A program made the position numbers and the translations under genes. This document shows, piece by piece, positions 54,332 to 61,678 of a stretch of 61,678 nt of DNA (within the stretch, counting starts at the first letter, position 1; each line of letters begins with the position of its first letter). The notes under the pieces were generated by a model. It saw only the letters and a program-made list of their open reading frames with translations. It did not search any database and was not told the DNA's origin. The stretch is from Clostridia bacterium (lineage in GTDB: Bacteria > Bacillota > Clostridia > Christensenellales > SZUA-584): NCBI GenBank assembly GCA_003249555.1, contig QKIQ01000030.1, forward strand, positions 1 through 61,678. Direction: 5' to 3'.

Positions 54332-54796
54332 ATGAGATTAAACATCGTTTTGGTGGAACCGGAAATACCAGCAAACACAGGTAACATTGCCAGAACCTGC
54401 GCTGTCACAGGTGCCCAGCTTCATCTTGTGGAACCGTTGGGTTTCAGTATTAAGGATAAGCATTTGAAACGTGCAGGCCTCGATTACTGGCCTCATCTCA
54501 ATGTTATTGTGCATCATAACCTTGATGAGTTTTTTGAAGCGACTAAAGGTGGCAATTACTATTACTGCTCCACAAAAGCCAATAGAGCATACCATGAGGT
54601 CAAATTCGAGGACGGCTGCTATTTGTTATTCGGTAAAGAGACAAAGGGATTGCCTGAGCAGCTTATTTTTTCAAATCCCGAGAGAAGCATCCGCATACCA
54701 ATGAAGACAGGGCTAAGGTCGCTTAACCTCTCTAATTCCGTCTGTATCGTGGTATATGAAGCACTGCGTCAGCGAGGGTTCCCTGATATGATATAA
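54332..54796 (+). CDS. trmL: tRNA (cytidine/uridine-34-2'-O)-methyltransferase
   Basis: A 154-aa SPOUT methyltransferase with a C-terminal trefoil knot. Motifs are VLVEPEIPANTGNIARTC at the start, FGKETKGLPEQL in the middle, and the cofactor knot in RSLNLSNSVCIVVYEALRQ. It adds a 2'-O-methyl to the wobble base of tRNA-Leu species. Notably a tRNA-Leu gene lies 6 kb downstream, but as part of another operon. GGGAGG lies 5 bases before ATG 54332; the longer frame from 54293 crosses the promoter. It is monocistronic. Confidence 0.95.
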   Translation: MRLNIVLVEPEIPANTGNIARTCAVTGAQLHLVEPLGFSIKDKHLKRAGLDYWPHLNVIVHHNLDEFFEATKGGNYYYCSTKANRAYHEVKFEDGCYLLFGKETKGLPEQLIFSNPERSIRIPMKTGLRSLNLSNSVCIVVYEALRQRGFPDMI

Positions 54797-54856
54797 TAAA
54801 AAACAAACGTTAATGCAAGCTGTTCCTAACAAGATTGTGAAAAACGCAACTTTTTC

Positions 54857-54885
54857 TTGCTTTTTACTTTCTTTTAGAATAAAAT
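54857..54885 (+). promoter_or_regulatory. Promoter of the pgk glycolytic unit
   Basis: TTGCTT (54857-54862) and TAAAAT (54880-54885) with 17 bases between. Just downstream, ATACTC-ttt-GAGTAT (54900-54914) is a perfect 6-3-6 dyad at the expected position of a repressor site. Confidence 0.6.
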
Positions 54886-54940
54886 TATGCGAGATAATTA
54901 TACTCTTTGAGTATCAACATATTTGCATGAAGGAGCCGTT

Positions 54941-56125
54941 ATGAATAAAAAGACAGTAAAGGACATTGATGTTCGCGGAAAAAAGATTCTTGTCAGGGTG
55001 GATTTTAACGTACCGCTAAACGACAAAAAAGAAGTAACTGATGAGACGAGAATTGTGGCTGCGTTACCGACAATCAAGTATCTTCTCGAAGAAAATGCTA
55101 AGATTATACTTTGTTCTCATTTGGGTCGTCCTAAGGGTGAATTTAAACCTGAGTTTTCACTCGCTCCCGTTGTGGCGCGGCTTGAAAAGCTTATAGAGAA
55201 AAAAATCACATTTGCGGCTGATGTGATTGGGCCGGAAGCCAAAGAAGCTGTCCGCAACATTCAGGAAGGTGAAATCGTTCTTCTTGAAAACGTGCGTTTC
55301 CACAAGGAAGAAACAAAAAATGATCCCGATTTTGCCAAACAGCTTGCTTCATATGCGGATGTTTTTGTAAATGATGCATTCGGCACATGTCATAGAGCAC
55401 ATGCATCCACAGCTGGCGTGGCAGCGTATATTCCTGCAGTCGCTGGTTTTCTGATCGGAAAAGAGCTGGATTTTCTCGGAAGTGCATTGGACAATCCGGT
55501 GCGTCCTTTTGTGGCCATTCTTGGCGGAGCCAAGGTTGCTGACAAAATTGGTGTCATTGATAATCTTATCAACAAAGTCGATTCCATAATCATTGGCGGC
55601 GGTATGGCGAATACGTTCTTAAAAGCAAAAGGTTTCGAGGTGGGCGCATCTCTTGTTGATGATGAAAGCCTTGAGCTTGCTCGGAATTTGATGAAAAAAG
55701 CAGCAGAAAAAGGCGTTGGCATGTTCTTGCCTGTGGATGCAATTGAAGCGGACAAGTTCGATGCAAACGCAAAAACGCAGGTTGTTCCTGTTGAGCATAT
55801 GACACCAGGTTGGATGGGCCTTGATATTGGACCGGCATCGCGTATGCTGTATGCTGATAAAATCCGCACGGCCAAAACCGTTGTTTGGAACGGTCCGATG
55901 GGCGTGTTTGAAATGGAAGCATTTGCGGAAGGAACCAAATCTGTGGCTAAAGCCATGGCGGATTGCGATGCCATTACGATTATCGGCGGTGGCGACAGTG
56001 CGGCAGCTGTCAAAATTCTCGGCTATGCCGATTCAATGACGCACATATCCACAGGCGGCGGTGCAAGCCTTGAATTCCTTGAAGGCAAGGAGCTTCCGGG
56101 TGTGGCGGCATTACAGGACAAATAA
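54941..56125 (+). CDS. pgk: Phosphoglycerate kinase
   Basis: A 394-aa two-domain kinase that makes ATP from 1,3-bisphosphoglycerate. RVDFNVPL near the start, a full HLGRPKG loop, [24 protein letters not shown] and the C-terminal [10 protein letters not shown] nucleotide loop are present. AAGGAG lies 7 bases before ATG 54941; an earlier in-frame ATG at 54923 overlaps that site. It opens the pgk-tpiA-gpmI cluster. Glyceraldehyde-3-phosphate dehydrogenase and enolase, often part of this cluster, are not in the window. Confidence 0.97.
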   Translation: MNKKTVKDIDVRGKKILVRVDFNVPLNDKKEVTDETRIVAALPTIKYLLEENAKIILCSHLGRPKGEFKPEFSLAPVVARLEKLIEKKITFAADVIGPEAKEAVRNIQEGEIVLLENVRFHKEETKNDPDFAKQLASYADVFVNDAFGTCHRAHASTAGVAAYIPAVAGFLIGKELDFLGSALDNPVRPFVAILGGAKVADKIGVIDNLINKVDSIIIGGGMANTFLKAKGFEVGASLVDDESLELARNLMKKAAEKGVGMFLPVDAIEADKFDANAKTQVVPVEHMTPGWMGLDIGPASRMLYADKIRTAKTVVWNGPMGVFEMEAFAEGTKSVAKAMADCDAITIIGGGDSAAAVKILGYADSMTHISTGGGASLEFLEGKELPGVAALQDK

Positions 56126-56154
56126 GAGAGTTTGTTCATAATTAAGATATTATG

Positions 56155-56183
56155 AGGGTTGCTCTCTTTGGGGTAACCCTTTT
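56155..56183 (+). terminator. Intercistronic hairpin between pgk and tpiA
   Basis: AGGGTT (56155-56160) pairs with AACCCT (56175-56180), followed by TTTTAAAA. The stem is short, so it may act as an attenuator or mRNA processing/stability element instead of a full stop, allowing unequal expression of pgk and the downstream genes. Confidence 0.5.
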
Positions 56184-56219
56184 AAAAATTGAAAAGAAAA
56201 TTTTATTGGAGGTTGTGAA

Positions 56220-56969
56220 ATGAGAAAACCTATTATCGCTGGAAACTGGAAAATGAACAAGACGGCTGAAGAGACAAAGGCACTGATTAAAGATTTAATT
56301 CCGCTCGTCAGTGACACCGACAACGTGGATGTCATCGTTTGCCCGCCGTTTGTGAATTTGGCGACCGCAGCGGAAGCACTAGCCGGATCTAACATCAAGC
56401 TGGGCGCGCAGAACATGCATTTTGAAAAAAGCGGCGCTTTTACCGGAGAAGTATCAGCCGATATGCTTTTGGCTTTTGGCGTAAAATACGTGATTCTCGG
56501 TCACTCTGAAAGACGCCAATACTTTGGAGAAACCGATGAAGGTGTTAATAAAAAGGTTAAAGTTGCGCTGCAAGCGGGTCTTGTTCCAATTGTATGCGTG
56601 GGCGAGACGCTTGAAGAAAGAGAAGCTGGCATTACGTCTGAGATTGTTTGTAAGCAGACAAAGCTGGCTATGCTTGGTATAAGCGCCGAGGAAGCAAAAG
56701 GCGTTGTGCTTGCGTATGAACCCATCTGGGCGATAGGCACAGGCAAAACAGCAACGGCTGACGATGCCAATGACACCATCGGCGCAATCAGAAATGCTGT
56801 AAAAGAAGTCTTTGGTGAAGACACGGCACAAAGCGTTCGCATTCAGTACGGCGGCAGCATGAAGCCCGGCAACGCTTCCGAGCTTATGGCAAAATCCGAA
56901 ATCGATGGCGGTCTCATCGGCGGCGCAGCGCTTAAAGCCGAGGATTTTTCTCAAATCGTTAAATTTTAA
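56220..56969 (+). CDS. tpiA: Triosephosphate isomerase
   Basis: A 249-aa TIM barrel that interconverts dihydroxyacetone phosphate and glyceraldehyde-3-phosphate. Catalytic K11 in GNWKMN, the histidine in [11 protein letters not shown], and E167 in [10 protein letters not shown] are all present, with the [10 protein letters not shown] phosphate loop. TGGAGG lies about 8 bases before ATG 56220. It follows pgk by 94 bases across a hairpin and precedes gpmI by 11 bases. Confidence 0.97.
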   Translation: MRKPIIAGNWKMNKTAEETKALIKDLIPLVSDTDNVDVIVCPPFVNLATAAEALAGSNIKLGAQNMHFEKSGAFTGEVSADMLLAFGVKYVILGHSERRQYFGETDEGVNKKVKVALQAGLVPIVCVGETLEEREAGITSEIVCKQTKLAMLGISAEEAKGVVLAYEPIWAIGTGKTATADDANDTIGAIRNAVKEVFGEDTAQSVRIQYGGSMKPGNASELMAKSEIDGGLIGGAALKAEDFSQIVKF

Positions 56970-56980
56970 GAGTGTAAAAT

Positions 56981-58516
56981 ATGACAAAAAAACTGACAGC
57001 ATTAATGATATTGGACGGATTTGGGTGCAGTGAAAGCCATTGCGGCAACGCCATTGAAATGGCAGGTATCCCTGCCATTCATGAGCTTTTAGAAAGATAT
57101 CCGAATACGCTGGTTGGCGCATCCGGCATGGATGTGGGGTTGCCGGAAGGACAAATGGGCAATTCCGAAGTCGGTCATCTGAACATCGGCGCAGGACGAA
57201 TCGTATATCAGGAATTAACGCGTATTACAAAGGACATCAGCGACGGGGGATTCTTTGAAAAGAAGGAACTCATCGAAGCAATGGATAACGCCAAAAAGAA
57301 CGGCACAAAGTTCCATGCTTTTGGTCTTATATCCGACGGCGGTGTGCACAGTCACAACGAGCATATTTATGCATTGTTGAAAATGGCCAAGCAGCGTGGT
57401 CTTGATGATGTGTATTTACATTGCTTTATGGATGGCCGCGACGTACCGCCCAATAGCGGGCTTGGTTACATTGAGCAGTTGGAAGCAAAGATCAAAGAAA
57501 TTGGCATTGGTCATATTGCGACGGTTATGGGACGTTATTATGCGATGGATCGTGACAACCGTTTTGAGCGTGTACAAAAAGCGTATGCGGCGATGGTTAA
57601 CGCTGAAGGGCTCACAGCCGACAGTGCAGTACAAGCAATGCAGCAAAGCTACGACAAGGGCGAAATGGATGAATTTGTGATACCCACTGTCATAGAAAAA
57701 GAAGGAGAACCTATAGCCAAAATAAGCGAGGGCGATTCCGTTGTATTTTTCAATTTTCGTCCCGACAGGGCACGTGAAATAACGAGAACATTTATTGACA
57801 AGGATTTTAACGGTTTTGCACGAGATTATTTCAGTGTCTTTTTTGTCTGTATGACTCAATATGATAAAACGTTTGAAAATGTTCATGTGGCATACAAGCC
57901 TCAAACATTAGACAACACATTCGGTGAGTATCTTGCGAAAAAAGGCAAGCGGCAATTCCGAATCGCGGAAACGGAAAAATATGCGCATGTCACATTCTTC
58001 TTTAACGGCGGTGTGGAAAAGCCGAACGAGGGCGAAGAACGCTTCTTGATTCCGTCTCCGAAAGTAGCGACTTACGACTTAAAGCCTGAAATGAGCGCTT
58101 ATGAGGTGGCCGACGAGGCAGTCAAACATATCGAGTCTGGCGAATACGATGTGATGATATTAAACTTTGCCAACCCGGATATGGTGGGACATACAGGCGT
58201 TCTGGATGCTGCCGTTAAGGCGGTTTCAGCCGTAGATGCATGTGTCAGCAATGTTGTGAAGTCCATTCTCAAAATGGGCGGAGAAGTTTTGATTACGGCA
58301 GATCATGGCAACTCAGAAAAGATGTTTGACGAAAACGGCGGACCTTTTACGGCGCATACAACGAATCCGGTTCCGCTGATTCTTGTGAGTGAACGCTATA
58401 AGAATGCAAAGCTCAAATCTGGAGGCCGTCTTGCTGATCTTGCGCCAACGCTGCTTGACATGATGGGGCTTGAAAAACCGGCTGAAATGACCGGGGAATC
58501 GCTTATAGCACAATGA
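56981..58516 (+). CDS. gpmI: Phosphoglycerate mutase, cofactor-independent
   Basis: A 511-aa manganese-dependent mutase of the alkaline phosphatase superfamily that converts 3-phosphoglycerate to 2-phosphoglycerate. MILDGFG (D12) and GNSEVGHLNIGAG with phospho-accepting S62 supply the active centre, and NFANPDMVGHTG and TADHGNSEKM hold further metal ligands. The C-terminus has APTLLDMMGLEKP. It is the last gene of the glycolytic cluster, ending at a terminator at 58532. Its ribosome binding site is weak, consistent with coupling to tpiA, 11 bases away. Confidence 0.97.
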   Translation: MTKKLTALMILDGFGCSESHCGNAIEMAGIPAIHELLERYPNTLVGASGMDVGLPEGQMGNSEVGHLNIGAGRIVYQELTRITKDISDGGFFEKKELIEAMDNAKKNGTKFHAFGLISDGGVHSHNEHIYALLKMAKQRGLDDVYLHCFMDGRDVPPNSGLGYIEQLEAKIKEIGIGHIATVMGRYYAMDRDNRFERVQKAYAAMVNAEGLTADSAVQAMQQSYDKGEMDEFVIPTVIEKEGEPIAKISEGDSVVFFNFRPDRAREITRTFIDKDFNGFARDYFSVFFVCMTQYDKTFENVHVAYKPQTLDNTFGEYLAKKGKRQFRIAETEKYAHVTFFFNGGVEKPNEGEERFLIPSPKVATYDLKPEMSAYEVADEAVKHIESGEYDVMILNFANPDMVGHTGVLDAAVKAVSAVDACVSNVVKSILKMGGEVLITADHGNSEKMFDENGGPFTAHTTNPVPLILVSERYKNAKLKSGGRLADLAPTLLDMMGLEKPAEMTGESLIAQ

Positions 58517-58531
58517 TGTAAGAAAAGAGGG

Positions 58532-58571
58532 GGGACGCTCTTTCGTCAGTCAAAAATGAGCGTTCCTTTTT
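58532..58571 (+). terminator. Terminator of the glycolytic cluster
   Basis: GGGACGCTC (58532-58540) pairs with GAGCGTTCC (58558-58566) around a 17-base loop, then TTTTT. A strong stem with a good U-tract. Confidence 0.82.
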
Positions 58572-58618
58572 ATGCGGTTTGTTGTTTCCTCGGAAATGGT
58601 ATAATCATGTTTAATCGC

Positions 58619-58647
58619 TTGAGTTTTACCCATATGTCGAGTAGAAT
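58619..58647 (+). promoter_or_regulatory. Promoter of the icd gene
   Basis: TTGAGT at 58619-58624 and TAGAAT at 58642-58647 with a 17-base spacer, 48 bases before the start codon. Confidence 0.65.
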
Positions 58648-58694
58648 GATATGCACATATGTTTTAAATTTGTATATAAAAAGGAGCTAAATAA

Positions 58695-59906
58695 ATGATG
58701 AAGATAAAGATGCCGGTTCCTCTCGTAGAAATTGACGGCGATGAAATGACACGTATTATATGGAAAATGATAAAAGACTATCTGATTGAGCCTTATGTGG
58801 AGCTCAATACGGATTATTATGATCTTGGACTGACCGAGCGTGATGTGACTGACGATAATGTCACAATGCAATCAGCCTTGGCTATAAAAAAATACGGTGT
58901 AGGTGTCAAATGCGCCACCATCACACCAAACGCGCAGCGCGTTGAAGAGTATAATCTCAAAAAAATGTGGAAAAGCCCCAACGGTACAATTCGTGAAGTG
59001 CTTGACGGTACGGTTTTTCGCACTCCGATACTTGTGAAAGGCATTTCACCATCAGTAAAAACATGGAAAGAACCAATCACGATTGCAAGACATGCATTTG
59101 GCGATATCTATAACGCAAAGGAAAGCGTTGTGGACGGAGCCGGAAAAGCCGAACTTGTGATTACGCGTGCCGATGGGTCAGTGGACAAACAGCTGATTGC
59201 CGAATTCAATGAAGCGGGCGGCGTAGCTCGAGGTATGTTCAACACGACAAACTCGATAGAAAGCTTTGCGAAAAGCTGTTTTAACTATGCGCTGGATACA
59301 AAGCAGGATCTCTGGTTTGCAACCAAGGATACCATTTCAAAAAAATATCACCATCGTTTCAAGGATATCTTTGCCGAAGTTTTTGAAACCACATATAAAG
59401 ATCAGTTCGAGAAGGCAGACATTGAGTATTTTTATACGCTCATAGATGATGCTGTGGCGCGTGTTATAAGAAGTACTGGCGGCTTTATTTGGGCCTGTAT
59501 GAATTACGACGGGGATGTCATGTCTGATATGGTCGCTACGGCTTATGGAAGTCTTGCTATGATGACATCTGTGCTGGTTTCACCCCAAGGTTACTATGAA
59601 TATGAAGCTGCCCATGGCACAGTGACGAGACATTACTATAAACATCTTGAAGGAAAAGAGACATCAACAAACTGCATGGCCACGCTTTTTGCATGGACAG
59701 GCGCATTAAAAAAGCGTGGTGAGATTGACGGCAATGAAGAACTTGTTTCCTTTGCAGACAAGCTTGAGACCGCTTCCATCAGCACAATTGAACAGGGTGT
59801 CATGACGGGTGATTTATATATGTTAAGCGAGCTTGAAAATAGAGAGAAAGTCAGTACTGAGGCTTTTATCAAGCAAATCAAGCTGACGCTGGAAAAAATG
59901 TTGTAA
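58695..59906 (+). CDS. icd: NADP-dependent isocitrate dehydrogenase
   Basis: A 403-aa enzyme of the eukaryote-like (type II) IDH branch, which decarboxylates isocitrate to 2-oxoglutarate. PLVEIDGDEMTRIIW at the start, WKSPNGTIREVLDGTVFRTPI for substrate binding, RHAFGDIY, and AAHGTVTRHY with the downstream NADP-determining residues are seen. AAGGAGC lies about 9 bases before ATG 58695. No citrate synthase or aconitase lies nearby. It probably supplies 2-oxoglutarate for glutamate synthesis. The SEC-C protein gene starts 12 bases after it, on the same strand. Confidence 0.95.
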   Translation: MMKIKMPVPLVEIDGDEMTRIIWKMIKDYLIEPYVELNTDYYDLGLTERDVTDDNVTMQSALAIKKYGVGVKCATITPNAQRVEEYNLKKMWKSPNGTIREVLDGTVFRTPILVKGISPSVKTWKEPITIARHAFGDIYNAKESVVDGAGKAELVITRADGSVDKQLIAEFNEAGGVARGMFNTTNSIESFAKSCFNYALDTKQDLWFATKDTISKKYHHRFKDIFAEVFETTYKDQFEKADIEYFYTLIDDAVARVIRSTGGFIWACMNYDGDVMSDMVATAYGSLAMMTSVLVSPQGYYEYEAAHGTVTRHYYKHLEGKETSTNCMATLFAWTGALKKRGEIDGNEELVSFADKLETASISTIEQGVMTGDLYMLSELENREKVSTEAFIKQIKLTLEKML

Positions 59907-59918
59907 AGGGAGAGGTCT

Positions 59919-60419
59919 ATGAGTTTATTCAGTCAATGGCAGGGTATGGCCGAGGCACAGAAGACGCCTCAGGAAACCCAAGCGTTCTGGGACGAATATT
60001 TTGGGATTGAAACAGAAGCGTACAAGAAGATACTGGCGCGCAAAAACGATTTTTTTAAAGGCCAACTATCTGAGTTGGCAGGCGAATTCGAGATGTCGAG
60101 TGTCGTATTTGCAGGATTTATGGACGGTATCAACACGAGCCTTGTGAAGAAATATGATCTTGAAAAACTCAAAGAAAACACAGACATTACATTAAATGTT
60201 GATTTTGAGAAGTTGTATTACAATATGCTCGAATGCAAAGCAAAATGGCTTTATACGCTTTCGGGATGGGATGATATTCTTTCTGATCATCATCGCCGCG
60301 AGATAAGGGATCAATGGCGGCAGGATAAGCAGGCTGTTTCTGATAAGATTGGTAGAAACTCTCTATGTCCTTGCGGAAGCGGCAAGAAATACAAAAAATG
60401 CTGTGGAGCGGGCGCTTAA
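59919..60419 (+). CDS. SEC-C motif protein of unknown function
   Basis: A 166-aa soluble protein, mostly helical in appearance, with a C-terminal zinc-binding SEC-C module, [15 protein letters not shown], at about residues 148-162, nearly identical to the end of SecA in this window. The first 140 residues show no motif I recognise; they are rich in Trp, Lys and Asp. In SecA the module binds SecB and ribosomes; free SEC-C proteins are common and mostly uncharacterised. AGAGG lies 7 bases before ATG 59919, 12 bases after icd, suggesting co-transcription. The terminator begins inside its last codons. Confidence 0.85.
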   Translation: MSLFSQWQGMAEAQKTPQETQAFWDEYFGIETEAYKKILARKNDFFKGQLSELAGEFEMSSVVFAGFMDGINTSLVKKYDLEKLKENTDITLNVDFEKLYYNMLECKAKWLYTLSGWDDILSDHHRREIRDQWRQDKQAVSDKIGRNSLCPCGSGKKYKKCCGAGA

Positions 60420-60430
60420 AAGCCCGCTTT
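60407..60430 (+). terminator. Terminator overlapping the SEC-C gene stop
   Basis: AGCGGGC (60407-60413) pairs perfectly with GCCCGCT (60422-60428), then TT. The 5' arm encodes the final codons. It ends the icd transcript before the tRNA promoter. Confidence 0.75.
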
Positions 60431-60471
60431 ATCACCATATAGAACAAAATAAAAATACCGCAAATAGTGTA

Positions 60472-60500
60472 TTGACTAATAAAGTTTGAGGTGTTAGAAT
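60472..60500 (+). promoter_or_regulatory. Promoter of the tRNA operon
   Basis: TTGACT (60472-60477) and TAGAAT (60495-60500) with a 17-base spacer, 46 bases before the first tRNA. Confidence 0.8.
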
Positions 60501-60546
60501 ACCAAAGTGCCTAAAAACGGGGGCCGTTAAATAGGTACAATAACTG

Positions 60547-60632
60547 GCGGGCGTGGCGGAATTGGCAGACGCGCTAGACTTAGGATCTAGTGCCCTTGCG
60601 GCGTGGGAGTTCAAGTCTCTTCGCCCGCACCA
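60547..60632 (+). tRNA. tRNA-Leu (TAG)
   Basis: 86 bases with encoded CCA. Acceptor GCGGGCG pairs with CGCCCGC; the anticodon loop CTTAGGA gives TAG; a long variable arm (class II) fits leucine. TrmL, encoded 6 kb upstream, modifies this type of tRNA. Confidence 0.97.
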
Positions 60633-60643
60633 GGTATTCACGA

Positions 60644-60718
60644 GCGGGAGTGACTCAGTGGTAGAGTGCGACCTTGCCAAGGTCGAAGTCGCGGGTTCGA
60701 ATCCCGTCTTCCGCTCCA
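60644..60718 (+). tRNA. tRNA-Gly (GCC)
   Basis: 75 bases with encoded CCA. Acceptor GCGGGAG pairs with CTTCCGC, with one G-T pair; the anticodon loop TTGCCAA between CGACC and GGTCG gives GCC, for glycine codons GGC/GGU. Confidence 0.97.
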
Positions 60719-60726
60719 TTCTATCC

Positions 60727-60800
60727 GCGGGTGTAGCTCAACGGTAGAGCCCCAGCCTTCCAAGCTGGTTGCGTGGGTTCGATTCCCATCACCCGCTCCA
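60727..60800 (+). tRNA. tRNA-Gly (TCC)
   Basis: 74 bases with encoded CCA. Acceptor GCGGGTG pairs with CACCCGC; the anticodon loop CTTCCAA between CCAGC and GCTGG gives TCC, for glycine codons GGA/GGG. Confidence 0.97.
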
Positions 60801-60814
60801 AGCTGCATATACAA

Positions 60815-60890
60815 GGGCGATTAGCTCAGTTGGTAGAGCACCTGACTCTTAATCAGGGTGTCCGGGGTTCGAGCCCCCGATCGCCCACCA
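60815..60890 (+). tRNA. tRNA-Lys (CTT)
   Basis: 76 bases with encoded CCA. Acceptor GGGCGAT pairs with ATCGCCC; the anticodon loop CTCTTAA between CTGA and TCAG gives CTT, reading the lysine codon AAG. Confidence 0.97.
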
Positions 60891-60891
60891 G

Positions 60892-60919
60892 AAAAACCGC
60901 TTATAACAGGCGGTTTTTT
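60892..60919 (+). terminator. Terminator of the tRNA operon
   Basis: AAAAACCGC (60892-60900) pairs with GCGGTTTTT (60910-60918) around a 9-base loop, with six T. Directly follows the last tRNA. Confidence 0.88.
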
Positions 60920-61094
60920 GTTATGCTTATTTGGATTTTTATTAATTGCAAAAACAATTAATAAGACCATACAGCTGAAACGCAAGGAAGTATTCATGAT
61001 ATGAGGTTCTGTTTCATATAAATGTATCGATAAAGCGTGTTTTATACTGGGTTTTCCGGCTGCATCAATCTGCAAAAAAGTGAGGTCTGTTTAT

Positions 61095-61445
61095 ATGAAT
61101 ACTTTTGTAGCCTTTATCGTGCTTTCTATTCTAATAGAGAAACTTGCCGAAGTTGTTAAAGCGGCAATCTCTCCCGGAAAATTACCTGCATGGGGATGGT
61201 TTTTTATTACAGCCGTTTTGGGCATGCTGCTTTGTATTCTCTTCAACGTCAACGTTTTTACGGAGCTTGGATTTGTTTCAGAGACATCGATAGCTGTGAT
61301 CGTCGGGCAAATAATAACAGGTATCGCAGCAGGCAGCGGGAGTAATTTTGTTCACGATTTGATAAGAAGTCTAAAACAAGTCAATACATCATTGGCGGAA
61401 AAAACAGATGATAAAAACACTACGAACGATGATTTGCGGCAGTAA
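61095..61445 (+). CDS. Small membrane protein of unknown function
   Basis: A 116-aa protein with three hydrophobic stretches (residues about 3-18, 35-58 and 64-85) and a polar, charged tail (about 90-116) presumably in the cytoplasm. The start is ATG 61095, with GAGGTC 7-8 bases upstream; five extra codons to an ATG at 61080 lack a site. It contains no motif I recognise; the size and layout recall holin-like or small channel proteins, but that is not evidence. It stands alone between the tRNA terminator and the IS element. The 175-base gap before it has no other gene. Confidence 0.7.
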   Translation: MNTFVAFIVLSILIEKLAEVVKAAISPGKLPAWGWFFITAVLGMLLCILFNVNVFTELGFVSETSIAVIVGQIITGIAAGSGSNFVHDLIRSLKQVNTSLAEKTDDKNTTNDDLRQ

Positions 61446-61495
61446 CATGTAATCGAACTAAAGTTAATATGAGAAGCTGGTCTGCAATTAAAGCA

Positions 61496-61526
61496 TAGGT
61501 TTGTGTCGGCACTCGACACAAACCTA
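61496..61526. repeat. Perfect 13-bp inverted repeat (hairpin)
   Basis: TAGGTTTGTGTCG (61496-61508) and CGACACAAACCTA (61514-61526) are exact complements around the loop GCACT. No T-tract follows on either side (TAAAAG on plus, TGCTTT on minus), so it is not a typical terminator. It lies 12 bases from the inferred IS3 end. Confidence 0.85.
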
Positions 61527-61538
61527 TAAAAGCAATCG

Positions 61539-61678
61539 TGAAGTCAACACTTTTTCGGACAATTTGCTAAGCAGTTCGTTTCAAGTGCTCATCCATCCAG
61601 CATTTCAGCCACTGCTTAGGGCTGAGGTAGCCTAACCGCTTTTGCACCCTGCGTGTGTTGTAAAACCCTTCGATGTAT
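61539..61678 (-). mobile_element. IS3-family element, right end (truncated by window)
   Basis: A transposase C-terminus on the minus strand runs off the window edge. The non-coding end beyond its stop, with TG at 61539 and a TCAACACTTTTTCGGACA stretch, looks like the terminal inverted repeat of IS150-group elements; the boundary at 61539 is inferred, since the other end and the target duplication are outside the window. Confidence 0.7.
61567..61678 (-). CDS. IS3-family transposase OrfB, C-terminal fragment
   Basis: Only the last 36 codons are in the window, ending at TAG (61567-61569). The translation YIEGFYNTRRVQKRLGYLSP is the hallmark end of the DDE integrase core in IS3/IS150 OrfB proteins (the IExFYNxxRxxxxLGYLSP signature), followed by KQWLKCWMDEHLKRTA. 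OrfB is made with OrfA by programmed -1 frameshifting in this family and catalyses copy-out transposition. Whether the full element is intact cannot be judged here. Confidence 0.9.
   Translation of the reverse strand, partial: YIEGFYNTRRVQKRLGYLSPKQWLKCWMDEHLKRTA

Noticed and set aside
60553..60747. 64-codon frame running through tRNA genes
   Set aside because: It reads straight through tRNA-Leu and tRNA-Gly; chance frames in tRNA operons are common.
1..61678. CRISPR array, rRNA or prophage
   Set aside because: No spaced direct repeats, rRNA-like stretches or phage gene blocks were seen on reading the window.

Overview
The window is a 61.7 kb chromosomal segment of an anaerobic, endospore-forming Firmicute, most likely a member of Clostridia. 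The evidence is the presence of YabP, YabQ and SpoVB sporulation genes, a T-box leader, a GlgC/GlgD pair, a ferredoxin-dependent 2-oxoacid oxidoreductase, an OadB-type sodium-pump subunit, strong AGGAGG ribosome binding sites and the short Clostridia-type small proteins. Genus and species cannot be fixed from the sequence alone. There is no CRISPR array, no rRNA and no prophage; the only recognisable mobile DNA is the end of an IS3-family element at the right edge.

Layout. 1-4.6 kb: end of a MacA-like adaptor, a MacB-type ATPase, a frameshifted MacB-type permease, and an OmpR-type two-component system. 4.8-9.2 kb: single genes, including a cysteine-rich orphan, a MATE pump, a 53-aa conserved small protein, a BclA-C-like jelly-roll protein and an OadB plus mini-OadG pair. 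9.3-16.4 kb: a GntR-ABC operon, a GGDEF protein, a copper-efflux pair (CopZ, CopA) and a TipA-like MerR regulator with a textbook 19-bp-spacer promoter. 16.7-28.8 kb: a complete glycogen operon, glgB-glgC-glgD-glgA-glgP-GH13-phosphoglucomutase.

28.8-36.8 kb: an isoleucine-type T-box followed by ilvN-ilvC-cimA-leuB-ilvD-ilvB. CimA points to isoleucine made from pyruvate through citramalate. Convergent to it at 36.9-39.4 kb is a four-subunit VorABCD-like oxidoreductase, which interconverts the same branched 2-oxoacids and acyl-CoAs. 39.7-44.3 kb: secA, prfB (without the usual frameshift) and an EFR1 flavodoxin/ferredoxin.

44.3-54.1 kb: a sporulation and division cluster cut in two. yabP-yabQ-divIC-ppx lie on the plus strand and spoVB-mazG-HU on the minus strand, separated by a minus-strand operon of an unusual acyltransferase/zinc-ribbon fusion, a GltS-like symporter and a GPH-type MFS carrier. 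One inversion of about 6.3 kb would restore the usual colinear order. 54.3-60.4 kb: trmL, the glycolytic genes pgk-tpiA-gpmI, isocitrate dehydrogenase and a SEC-C protein. 60.5-60.9 kb: a four-tRNA operon (Leu-TAG, Gly-GCC, Gly-TCC, Lys-CTT). The window closes with a small membrane protein, a perfect 13-bp hairpin and the IS3 end.

Most of the window is ordinary core metabolism. The least familiar parts are the PlsC/zinc-ribbon fusion and its transporter neighbours, the orphan OadB/mini-OadG pair, the degenerate methylase domain of MazG, and the orphan surface or spore-like proteins near 5 and 7.5 kb. No clearly new multi-gene system can be proven by reading alone.
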